Assembly (NCBI RefSeq): GCF_000003605.2
Contig: NW_003134359.1
Location: 113,811 to 131,772, forward strand
DNA length: 17,962 bases
Reading direction: 5' to 3'
Origin: Saccoglossus kowalevskii
Lineage: Eukaryota; Hemichordata; Enteropneusta; Harrimaniidae
The position numbers and the translations under genes were made by a program. Positions 1-9,139 of this stretch are shown in pieces. How positions within the stretch are numbered: the stretch's first letter is position 1; each line of letters opens with the position of its first letter. The notes below the pieces were generated by a model that did not search any database, was not told the origin of the DNA, and worked only from the letters and a program-made list of their open reading frames with translations.

Positions 1-144
1 AATGCAAATGATGTTAATTATAGGAAGATTTCCTACTGACTTTTATAGAAATTTTAATGAAGAATTTGTTTTAACTAGAAAAGAAACAAGTAAAGGCACA
101 AGGGATTAAACAATAAATGAATAGATGGACACAAACTAAAGATG

Positions 145-197
145 CAATATCTTTTTTTTTTGGCATGGCAAAAGTGAGTATAAGTTCTGAAACAATG
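145..197 (+). repeat. Dispersed repeat, copy A
   Basis: A T-rich tract is followed by the 16-mer GCATGGCAAAAGTGAG and then an ATAA..GT.CTGA.ACAATG block. The same arrangement recurs at 2383-2432 with a 2-base indel. Both copies lie in ADAR introns in the same orientation. The family is unknown. It could be the remnant of a short interspersed element. Confidence 0.6.
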
Positions 198-347
198 CAA
201 TATTATAACTAAACATTTCATGTGAAAAATACTGGCAAGAATTTAGATGTAAAAATTCTAACCAAATGTGGACAAGCACAATGAAGTCAGCATAATTACA
301 TAAAAAAATAATTAATATTCATGTTCCTCAAATAATATAAGTACTGT

Positions 348-397
348 ATTAATCTCAATGTTCCTTATAGAATAATTAAACATAAATTGTTTAAAGT
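348..397 (+). repeat. Local direct duplication, copy 1
   Basis: These 50 bases match 451-500 at 42 positions without a gap. They begin with the shared ATTAATCTCAATGT and lie 103 bases apart. This is probably a decayed local duplication. Confidence 0.6.
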
Positions 398-450
398 TTC
401 TAAAAATAGTAGCACAGCAGCATATCTAAACAAAATTTGGCGAGAAAAAT

Positions 451-500
451 ATTAATCTCAATGTCCCTTATAGTATAATATAACATGAATTGTATTTAGT
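451..500 (+). repeat. Local direct duplication, copy 2
   Basis: This is the partner of 348-397. Differences are spread along its length, with more in the last third, as expected for an old duplication. Confidence 0.6.
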
Positions 501-929
501 CAGGATGCCAATTCACTCGCACGCAATAAGAAATGTGCCTTATATACATATCGACAATGAACGCTGACCAGCAAGTTCTCCTGCATACACAATGTACATC
601 ACTAGGGGTATTTGAATATGCAAATGAGAAGTTAATAATGAGCCTCGTTTTAGAATACATGTGTGTACATAAAAATAAAATTGTTGTAGATTGAGTTTAA
701 AACTAATTTTTTCACTAATTTATTTTGTGCTTAATAAATTAGTAATTTTACAGTACCAATAAATGATTTTGGGCGAGACAGTAGCTAGCATTTCATAGGA
801 ATTTTCAATACAAATTAATTGTCAGTATGATGTTCTATCAAGAAATACTGATACAAATTATTTACAAAATGGCAAAAGATAATCACACTGAAATATCTTG
901 CAAGCCACATAAAAGATTGTTATGCTGAC

Positions 930-1023
930 CTTAGGAATGATCTTCTTGTTATGATTTCAGCATGTGAGTCGTTGACTGTATGGCCTTCCAAGCTCAACAT
1001 ATCACCTGTCACACAACGGTTGC
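930..1023 (-). CDS. ADAR: ADAR1-like deaminase, catalytic exon (His-Ala-Glu)
   Basis: This 94-bp exon encodes [18 protein letters not shown], then [13 protein letters not shown]. The His of HAE (codon at 962-964) is the first zinc ligand and the Glu (956-958) is the proton shuttle of the cytidine/adenosine deaminase fold. The two Arg after it match the pair that contacts inositol hexakisphosphate in ADAR2. The GTGNRC..GD.LSL.G.TVND pattern is of ADAR1 type. ADAR2 has a Thr-Lys pair at the Asn-Arg position. The residue just before the catalytic His is Ser, where human ADARs have Cys. The donor is CTAAG|GTCAGC at 930/929, leaving phase 2. The following exons, with the PCG and SCSDK zinc-ligand cysteines, are not in the window. 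Confidence 0.94.
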
Positions 1024-1357
1024 CTAGTACAATAAAAACATGTTGCGTTTTAAGTGCCAAGAAACACACAAAATTTCCATAAATATGATTATAGTGGCAA
1101 TCAATATCTTGCACGAATAACGAGAAATGAGCCCTCTATAGTCAGAAATATCATTTTGTACACTTTGTGTTTTTTTTTTGCTTTTGTTCAATCCAGTATA
1201 TTGCCTAAAACAAAACTGATTCATTTCAACAAGGGAAGGAAAAAAAACAAGAGAGAACTTTCCATTTATCATAAGCTTTCATATACTCAATATAAAAACA
1301 AGTAACGTTGCATACATAAATATTATCATCCCACTTTTTTTCCGTTTGAACCCTTAC
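1024..1357 (-). other. Intron (334 bp)
   Basis: This phase 1 intron runs from GTAAGGG at 1357 to TTGTACTAG at 1024. The acceptor lacks a long pyrimidine run immediately upstream, but the reading frame and the protein match on both sides fix it. Nothing else is seen in it apart from A/T homopolymers. Confidence 0.88.
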
Positions 1358-1529
1358 CAGTTCCTAAACTTATGACAGTGCCAAGTTCTTCTGTTTCTCT
1401 TAACATCACTAGTGCTGCCAAAATCTTTCGACCTGAAATGCATTCTGGGAGATTAGCCACAACCGCATTAAAGGTCTGATGGCTAAGGGCAGCAATATTA
1501 TCAGCATGAAGACTTTCACCATTTAGAAT
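1358..1529 (-). CDS. ADAR: ADAR1-like deaminase, first exon of the adenosine-deaminase domain
   Basis: This 172-bp exon (57 codons plus one base) encodes the start of the tRNA/RNA adenosine-deaminase domain. It includes an ALSHQTFNAVVANLPE helix, the GRKILAALVM strand and the LGTVISLGTG loop. These correspond to the LSH..FN, GRK.LAA and VVSLGTG blocks found in ADAR enzymes. The domain hydrolyses adenosine to inosine in duplex RNA. Acceptor TTTACAG|ATT and donor ACTG|GTAAGG are both canonical. Phase 1 at the exit completes Gly with the next exon (G|GC). The Leu/Ala-rich core matches ADAR1 better than ADAR2, and the next exon shows the same. Confidence 0.94.
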
Positions 1530-1624
1530 CTGTAAAGCAAAAAAAAGATAATAAATCGTATCAAATATGCAAGTAAATTATGAACAACACGTAATTTGGC
1601 TTTTTGGGTCATATGAGTGGTTAC
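1530..1624 (-). other. Short intron (95 bp)
   Basis: This is a phase 0 intron from GTAACC at 1624 to TTTTGCTTTACAG at 1530. It separates the dsRBD exon from the first deaminase exon. Its in-frame read-through has stops, which supports splicing. Confidence 0.9.
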
Positions 1625-1793
1625 CTTGTTATCATTGGCTAACGTTGATGGCTGGGTTTGTTGAGTTTGAATTAATCCTTCAGCAATCAGGACACGCAAT
1701 GCTTTATCTGCAGCTTCTCGTTTACCGTCTTTTTTAGATTTACTGATAACGGACGGAAAACGGCGTCCATTCACTATAGCCGCCATGGTAAAC
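1625..1793 (-). CDS. ADAR: ADAR1-like deaminase, exon with second half of the dsRBD
   Basis: This 169-bp exon opens with the single base that completes Arg, followed by FTMAAIVNGRRFPSV. It continues with the basic KKDGKREAADKALRVLI helix that ends a dsRBD. Joined to the preceding exon it gives one complete dsRBD of about 70 residues. The KKxGKxEAA motif contacts the major-groove phosphates of duplex RNA in this family. A short Gln/Thr-rich linker follows and ends LANDNK. The acceptor is TTTAACAG and the donor AAG|GTAACC at 1625/1624, with phase 0 at the exit. The next exon goes straight to the deaminase, so there is one dsRBD, compared with three in human ADAR1. Confidence 0.94.
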
Positions 1794-2382
1794 CTGTTAA
1801 ACAAAAAGACAGACAAATTAATACATAGTCAACAGCGCCCTCTATTAGTGAATATTCCTGTAGGATGAATTGTCAACTTTCATTTTGTCACTCCCCCTAC
1901 ACACACCAACCCTTCATCAATTACTCTAACTCAACAACTCAACAAGTCTTGGCTAATATTATGCATAAATGTCATTTATGGCAGACCTAGCTCTAAGGTT
2001 TTTTGTATATGATACCAGTACAAGTACATTCAGAATCTTATTTAGCTGGTCAGATCAGATATTTAACAATTCATTATGTATGCTATGCTCATACATGTAT
2101 GCTATCACAACCATGTTTGTTGACAATCTAGATATTGACCATTTCACCCAATTTTTTTTTTATATTTTTCAATAATTCTGGAAATGAACCCTAATTTTGG
2201 GGCAGACAAAATTTGAGTAAATTTTCAGTTTTTATAAAAAAAAATCGGCTATTTTGTCCTAATCTTCAGAAGGAAAGTGCAGACTATAAACAGGATTATT
2301 ATGTGAATTTGTGATGAAAAAAGGGAACTGGTGGTGAAAAGGTTGAATCATACATACAAATTCCAGATGGAACTGTCTAGTA

Positions 2383-2432
2383 CAATCTTTTCTTTGCATG
2401 GCAAAAGTGAGGATAACAGTACTGAGACAATG
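2383..2432 (+). repeat. Dispersed repeat, copy B
   Basis: This is the second copy of the element at 145-197. It has the identical 16-base core at 2396-2411, flanked by similar sequence on both sides. The core is too long to share by chance within 18 kb even in AT-rich DNA, but no ends or target-site duplications are clear. Confidence 0.6.
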
Positions 2433-5250
2433 TTATGACAAGGTGTTTCAAACAGAGTGTAAACACTGTCTCACCTCTGTTAAATTCCTTTACAAAATAT
2501 ACTTCAGAGTTGAGAAAAAAATATAATGGACAAACATAAACACATCGAAATATATCTGAAGGCCTTGCAAGTGTATGTGGGTTTGTTTGCTTGAGAAATG
2601 CCAATTCCTAGGAAAGACAATTTCTCTAAAAAACACAGAGTTGAGATACAGGAACAAATTTGCATCTCAATAGAAAAGGCGAAACGTTGCATTTGATATG
2701 AGAAAAAACGCATGTACCACTTAAACTTGATGTCAGTATCTCCAAGCCACCACAGGAAAAAGTCACTTATATTTGCAATGCGACATAATCAGGTGAAGGT
2801 ATGCGCTCTGCTTGCACACCACATACTACATGGAGATGCATCAAGGAGTGCTGCACCACGATTCATTTTGATACTATGAAAGGAAACCGCCTAAACCATT
2901 TCTCTCCAAGCATCAACACTGAATGATAGACAGTAAGAACATTCCAAATTTAGACTTAGCTGCCATAAATTACACATTGAAACTGGGCGACACACTAGAC
3001 AAAAAAAAAGCCCTTCATGTACTTTATTTGAGAATGAAGTTATATCACTCAATGTAAACTACACAAAGATGAACAAAAACTACTGTATTCTATGTTTTCT
3101 CATTTACATGCTTTTAAATTTCTCATCTGATGAAGAGAAATTTATACTATAATGAGCAGCAATGACAAAAAACTTAGAATTAATTAACTACATTATTGCT
3201 GCCTATAAAAAATGAGAACAGTTTCTTTCAGAGTAGAATTGTTAATTCAAATGAAATACATGGCAACTATACAATTTATTTCTTTGATATTTTCTGCTGA
3301 CATTTAAGCTGTCTTCTAACCAAATCATTATTATTATGTTTATGCCAAAGAAGAAATGTCAAACTTTTTTATATATATTACCACTGTTTTCATTTCTGAA
3401 CGGTTCCAGTAATCATCATTGATTACTTATTGTATTTACCAGTATGTCCTGACAAGCAAATCGCTATATATCTATATGTAAAGGAAAGGCACCAACAAAA
3501 GCCTTGTAAAGAGAGTGAACAACAGGAGTCCATCACTGAGCCCAAAATGAAAACATTCATATGCATTCTACTAATACTTTGATGTGTGTGGCAATTAACC
3601 AGAGATAAATCTCTACTGGGTTTTTTGATTACGAGATGTTGAGGAAAAACTTTCCAAGGAACAGGTTTTGCCAGGATATTTCTAAATTGTTTGCATAACA
3701 AAATGATCTCATACTTTCAGTTTAGTTTACAAGTAATTTAGAATATTGGTACAATCAAAGCACAACAAATTATACAAATAAGGTTAGTTATTAATTAATA
3801 TAAATATCAGACACAATGGCTTTTCAAGGACTCAAATAGTAGAATGGAGACAATTGGTTGATTCCAATGTAGGGCATTATGAGTAAAAGTCAGCAAAAAT
3901 AATAACTATAATGGTAAATGGCCTTCACATATTCTTAATATAATTTTGTATATAAATTTACATAAAGTATGATTTATAAATAGTAAAAGATTATCCTGAG
4001 AGTGTATGCATGAGAATGTATCTACAGATACATAGCAGAGATTGATGTGACCCAGTACTGCCTGAGTGCATAGTATACATTTTCCTATGATAACCTAATT
4101 ATTTCACATATCTTTCTTTTACTTCTAGTAATAATATAATGAGAGCTGTTTACATACATTACTCACACATAACCAACTTCTTTGTTCATGCAAAGTTATT
4201 GTATTCCGAAACTCTAGATATTACAGTAGTACATGTATATAATTTTAATGGGCACCAATATTGTATTTAATATGCACCACAATCAAATGCCAGAATAATT
4301 GGTTGGATGATACTTGCAAAGCACATGCAATCTGTATTGTGATTTACATATTGCTTGCATTACAACCAGTACATATAAGTACAAAGGGCAATTGTATAGG
4401 GAAATACAGAAAGCCAATGTTTCACATCTAAGTGGGAAAAACTATAGTAGAGAAATAGATTCAGCTTTTTGATATGCTAATGATGGAAGTGTGGAATACC
4501 CCAGTGATTGTTATTGACCTATCGGGCATGACAACTAACAGGGTACACAGGTTGTTGAATGTTCCTATAATGATACCCATTACCATGTGTGCACAAAACC
4601 ACTTATATCACACAATTGTATAGATACTAAATGTGGTTTGTATGTTTGTTGTTTAATATTCTGAAAGGCGGGTGAAAACATACATGTTACTAATCAAAAC
4701 ATACTGTCTAGTGATTCAGATATTGGAAAGTGTTGCAAACATTGTACCTGGCGTTTTAATTTTACTTCTCAGGAACAAAATGAAGAACTTAATGAATATG
4801 ATTTTATTTTTCGAATGTGTTATTATTCTGGTGCCAAATAAAAATAGGAATTGCTCAAGTAATTGATTGAGTCTATTTCAATTGCAAAATAATGCACAAG
4901 ACTATGCATACATTGATTTTTCAAGGACAGACACAAGTTCCCTGTAGGTTAATTACTTCTCTTGAGAAAAAAAAACTTCAAGTATCACCATTTTTCTATT
5001 CAAAATGGCCACCAAAAATCTCTTGTAACCATGAAAATGAGCATATTTGTAGTTAGTCACATAAATTATGTAACAAACTTTCAACAACTTATAATGTCAA
5101 TGAATATTTTATTTTTTATTTATTGCATATATAACACTAGTCATTTACGAGGAAAATGAAACAGAAAAGGATGTGAACAAATTAACATTTTTATGAAAGC
5201 AAGCATTCAAATTTGGTTTGAACAAACCAATGTATTTTACTAGTAGATGC

Positions 5251-5279
5251 GTTATGGTATATTGCATGCAATCCATAAC
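5251..5279. repeat. Hairpin / near-palindrome
   Basis: GTTATGG and CCATAAC arms enclose the perfect palindrome ATTGCATGCAAT, with three extra bases (TAT) on the left side. This gives 13 base pairs with a bulge. It lies inside the long ADAR intron. No role can be read from the sequence. Confidence 0.6.
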
Positions 5280-7751
5280 ATACATAATGTGATATGAGCT
5301 AACAACATGGGTTTTTACTGCAATGACCATGGTACTTTGAATGTCATCAACATTGTGCAAATTAGTCTCAATACAAATTGATTGGTAAAATATAACACAT
5401 GCTTGTAAAAGTTGATATGCAATTGTGATAAATCACATTTTACTTTTTAGTGTTTAATGTTCACTTGGAATTTATTCACCATTTTTATCACTCACAGGGT
5501 TCCAGTTAAAAATACTAATTTTTTTTATGGTTTACATGAGCAAATCATTGAAAAATATCATTGAAAAATTAAAGTAAGCCACTGGTGCGCTTTTTCAATA
5601 AAATTACTAATTTTGTGTTTGGAATAAATTATATTTTTATGAGTGCTATAGGGTCTAAGCAATTTTAAAATAAATTACAAAGTGCAATTAGAATGTTGAT
5701 CTACATGCTCCAAAAAGGTTAACACCTTCCTTTAATGACTATCTGTTTGTCTAAGTTATACATAAAATGTCACCAATGGTAGGAAGCAAAACAATTATAA
5801 GGGGAATTTAATTTCAATATGATATATTTTATTTCTTCATATTTTAATATTATATACACACATCAGCTAAATTCACAAAAGATACTAACTTTTCTTGCAT
5901 GATGCAGTCCCTAAATATTAACTAGTTCACTTACTGGCAAAAGTAGAATTGCATGTCTCGAGACTCAATAAACAACTATATATCCTATTAGTTTAGAAAT
6001 AACTAATGAATAGCTGTGAGCAATATAAACATGAATGCTACCTTGTTTAATTGAATTGAGTAGCCAATTGCCGCCATTTTACTCTACTGCAATGAATTAT
6101 TCACAAATTGTACAATTCCTGTATTGCCGTGAGCAACTCTTCAACAAACCCAATTCTAACATAATTGTAATTTACAGCTGTGTAAGTAGATGTGTACAAT
6201 TTACAAATGTTTCATTGCAACCAATTTCTAATTTCAATTCTGAGTGAGAACTGTTTTTTTGCTGTCTGTGTTTATATATGAGCTTCCCAGAATATCTCTA
6301 CAATTTGGACCACCTAATTATTTAGCAGATTTTTATAGATTTATTGGCTTCTAGAATTTAAACCGATCACAGAATTTTGCTGTTTTTTTCCCAAAAATTT
6401 CTTCCGCTTCAGATTTTTCTTTTCAGACTAATATTGTTTGATTCTACTTAGACTCTTATTAATGAAAACAAAAACTGTTGACTGGTGGTATGTGGTAAAA
6501 TTTATGAACACCTGAAGAAACAAAACATTTCCCAAATGATCATTTTTCTGCATTGCTTATTATTCAGTTATGGTTTGAACAAAAAATATATCAGGTAAAC
6601 TTTATGTTTGTGAATGAATGTTTCAGAACACTTGATATCATATCCACCATGCTCAGTATATTTTTTTTTATTTCACTAATTTCCACTAATACAATTTTTT
6701 AAATTTTCATATTAATATGTATTTACTGTTAATAAATGAATTTTAAAAGAGATGTATTTTCATAAATTTATGAGTCAGATGCAATCTTGAAAGTTTGCTG
6801 TCTTAGGTCAGTGATTACAACATGACAATACCTGAATTCCACGACGGTAAATATATCACATATTTAATTCTCCTGTAAAATGCTGTGATAAAAACAAATT
6901 TGATTTTTGTAATATTTTCACTTTTTTTTCAACGTCTATGACCTTCCAATGAGGTACATTGTAATAGAGTGTATTAATCATGATGTGCGCACAGTACAGC
7001 CCAATTACAAAGATTGCTCAGCAACATTTTTGCCAAAATTGTACAATTTTCAAGAATTATTTTTTCATAAATCAATTTGGTTGTTATTTATTTAAATTCA
7101 AAGTTTCATTTCAATCAAACTTGTAAGAATTGAGAGTGCTGAAGTCAAAACAAACACCACTAAAAAAATTCTGATTTGTTTATTTCAGCTTCCATTGTAA
7201 GAAAGTGTGACAGTACATCATGAATATTTCTCAAGGTGACATCATTTTGTCTTGTGATCACATCATCCCACTCATTAAAATAGTTCAAGCTGAGCTTAAA
7301 CTGAAATGTATTTGAATTCTGACTGCAATACAAATCAGTTCCATCATCAATGATGTTAATTCTGTTTGACATGGTGACCACAAAACTAAACCAAGATAAA
7401 ATACACACTGCATCTATATTAATGATTCACCATCCAGCATATATACTGTAAAAACATTTTAGCTAGCATGTTATTTTAATTAATTTACAAAAAGTAACTG
7501 ATAATGAAATTGTTGCTAAGCTAAATTAAGATTTTGTATTGAGTCAAATTCCCTAAAATGGCATGCAGCTATTTCATTGTGAACTACAGTATTAAACAAT
7601 AAATATCCCAGCAAATGTTGCAGTAGTTAATTTTCTGAATTGCTGAATGTTGTGTATTCATGTTGCCATGGTTATCCATCTTGCGCTCTCAGAAACAGCA
7701 TTTCTTCCAGTTTATACAATGTTTCCATATTTAAATAAAAATAAGACTTAC

Positions 7752-9139
7752 CGTGGACTATGTGGTGGACCGCTCTGATACAGCACTTCTATGGAACATT
7801 TGTACTGTCTAGACTGTGCATACTCCATCAAAGCACTGATGGGGTTCTTATTGATCACAGCAAATGTTTCACTGGTAAACGTAGCAGCAGGAGATAAGGA
7901 AGAACTTGTACCAGTACACATGTTGGCTGGTAGAGTGATTTGCTGTGTCATCACTTCATCTTCTGCTAGAGACCCTCGTCTCTCTAAGTTTTCATCTTCC
8001 TCAAGTCCTTCTCCTCGTGACTGGATATCTTCCCCACACTCCGCTAAAATACATTCAATCTGTTCTTTCCCTTTTACAGTGATACACCAGGTAGGAGGAG
8101 AGTCATTTATCTTTTTAGTTAATCCTCTCCTTTGTAAGTGGAACAGTGTAGGATTGATGTCTTTCTTGCTCTGAAATCCAACGGCTCTGGCAAGTTCAGC
8201 AGCTTTATAATTCTCACGCATCAGCAGGGCCTGTAAGAGAGACTTTTCAAGGTCACTTTTATGGACTTGTACCATCGATGCTGGAGGTTGCATGAAAGTG
8301 TTAGCACCTAACTGTTGTATGATCTGTTGAGGATCGGGCGGTATCTGTAAAGTCGCTGCCTGTTGCGTCGGTGATGCTGTCAAAGATTCAGTACCTTTAT
8401 CGGTAATGATCCACTTTGGAGGGACGTTTGACACTTTCAAAACTAGTCCCATATTCTGCATCGGAAACAAGACTGGATTAATATCTTTTTTGCTATTCAA
8501 TCCAACCAGTTTAGCAAGGTTATTTGCATGGATAGGTTCCATTTGTGCATTCAGTGCATTTAACAACTGAGCCCTCAGAGTTTCTTTATTATTATTTACG
8601 ACCATCATATCATTGTTGGATGCCTGCACTGCTGTCACTGCCGCCATCTGCATTTGAAGTTTGAAATCGCCATTACTGTTGGTCTTTGGCAGATGTACAT
8701 CAATGGTTTCACTTTTCATTTCTACTTCATCGCGACCATTGTTCACATTAATTTCACTTGAAGTCATCTGTTCCATTTTTATTGCGGTTGCCATAGTTAC
8801 AGTCTGAGTTTCCATTGAATCTATATCTTGTTCATCAGGTTCCTCATCAGCAATGCTGTCCTCATTAGCATCAATGTTTATATCCACGTTGTCTACTTCT
8901 TGTGTATTATCGTGGATGTCTTGTTCCAGAGTAACAGGATGCTTGAGTCCCCATTTGGGGGGAGATTCGCACACTTTTATGATGACTCCCTGCCGTTGAA
9001 GTTTGTATAATATTTTGTTGATTTCCTTTTTCTCTCCGTGTCCTGATGCTTTCACAAGTTCGGCTGTTGTCACTGATCTCTGTTCCTTCTGTAGAATGCC
9101 GAGGACACTCTCTTCGATTTCAACAGTCTGCTTTAACCT
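7752..9139 (-). CDS. ADAR: ADAR1-like deaminase, large exon: three Z-alpha domains and first half of the dsRBD (partial gene)
   Basis: This internal exon encodes 462 codons plus two bases of an RNA adenosine deaminase. It holds three winged-helix Z-nucleic-acid-binding domains, at residues about 4-67, 187-249 and 297-358 counted from the exon start. An acidic linker (about 73-109) and low-complexity linkers separate them. The first half of a dsRBD starts at about residue 430 (NPISALMEYAQSR) and runs to SGPPHSPR at the exon end. Each Z domain has the KK(E/D)IN recognition-helix motif and the PPxW wing motif. The acceptor is a T-rich tract ending in CTGCAG just before 9139. The donor is CACG|GTAAGT at 7752/7751. 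Phase is 0 at the start and 2 at the end, joining cleanly to the next exon. The open frame continues to an ATG at 9181, but those 14 codons overlap the polypyrimidine tract and are probably intronic. The start codon is therefore not in this exon if all three Z domains are translated. Family assignment is very secure. Confidence 0.95.
8066..8251 (-). other. Z-alpha-type domain 3 (Tyr replaced by Phe)
   Basis: This is the third winged-helix Z domain. The helix reads SKKDINPTLFHLQ and the wing SPPTW. It shares SKKDINP(V/T)LF with domain 2 and differs from domain 1, so domains 2 and 3 look like the more recent duplicate pair. All wing contacts are kept, and Phe replaces Tyr as in domain 2. A Ser/Glu-rich linker of about 70 residues follows before the dsRBD. 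Confidence 0.9.
8393..8581 (-). other. Z-alpha-type domain 2 (Tyr replaced by Phe)
   Basis: This is the second winged-helix Z domain. The helix reads SKKDINPVLFPMQ and the wing VPPKW. The Asn, the Lys pair, both Pro and the Trp are kept. The Tyr that stacks on the syn base in classical Z-alpha is Phe. The human ADAR1 Z-beta domain has lost this Tyr to Ile and does not bind Z-DNA, so this domain is closer to functional than Z-beta. Whether it binds is an inference that needs testing. Confidence 0.9.
8939..9130 (-). other. Z-alpha domain 1 (canonical contact residues)
   Basis: This is the first Z-binding domain. The recognition helix reads KKEINKILYKL, with the Lys pair, Asn and Tyr at the places of human ADAR1 K169/K170/N173/Y177. 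The beta-wing reads ESPPKW, matching P192/P193/W195. All residues known to touch the left-handed backbone and the syn purine are therefore present. I infer that this domain is competent to bind Z-DNA or Z-RNA. It lies at the very start of the exon, so its first helix may extend into the missing upstream exon. Confidence 0.92.

Larger units (their letters stand above)
1..929 (-). other. Intron downstream of the catalytic exon (3' end outside the window)
   Basis: This AT-rich sequence follows the donor at 929. I looked on the minus strand for the deaminase zinc-ligand blocks and found none, so the next exon is beyond position 1. The stretch contains two small imperfect repeats, annotated separately, and otherwise nothing I recognise. 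Confidence 0.75.
1794..7751 (-). other. Long intron (5,958 bp) within the dsRBD
   Basis: This intron is bounded by donor G|GTAAGT (7751) and acceptor TTTGTTTAACAG (1794). It interrupts an Arg codon (CG|G) in the middle of the dsRBD. The body is AT-rich, and every open frame inside it is short with no recognisable domain. I saw no second dsRBD exon. It contains one copy of a dispersed repeat (2383-2432), a slightly GC-richer patch (about 2735-2935) and a perfect-arm hairpin (5251-5279). The rest shows nothing I can name. Confidence 0.9.

Noticed and set aside
1-929. Further deaminase exons downstream of the catalytic exon
   Set aside because: I searched the minus strand for the PCG and SCSDK-type cysteine blocks and saw nothing similar. 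These exons must lie outside the window.
1530-1624. Read-through of the dsRBD exon into the 95-bp intron
   Set aside because: The frame continues with no family similarity and stops, while canonical GT..AG sites join two matching protein segments exactly.
7791-8174. 127-codon plus-strand open frame
   Set aside because: It lies antisense to the Z-domain exon and is open because of the codon composition of the real gene.
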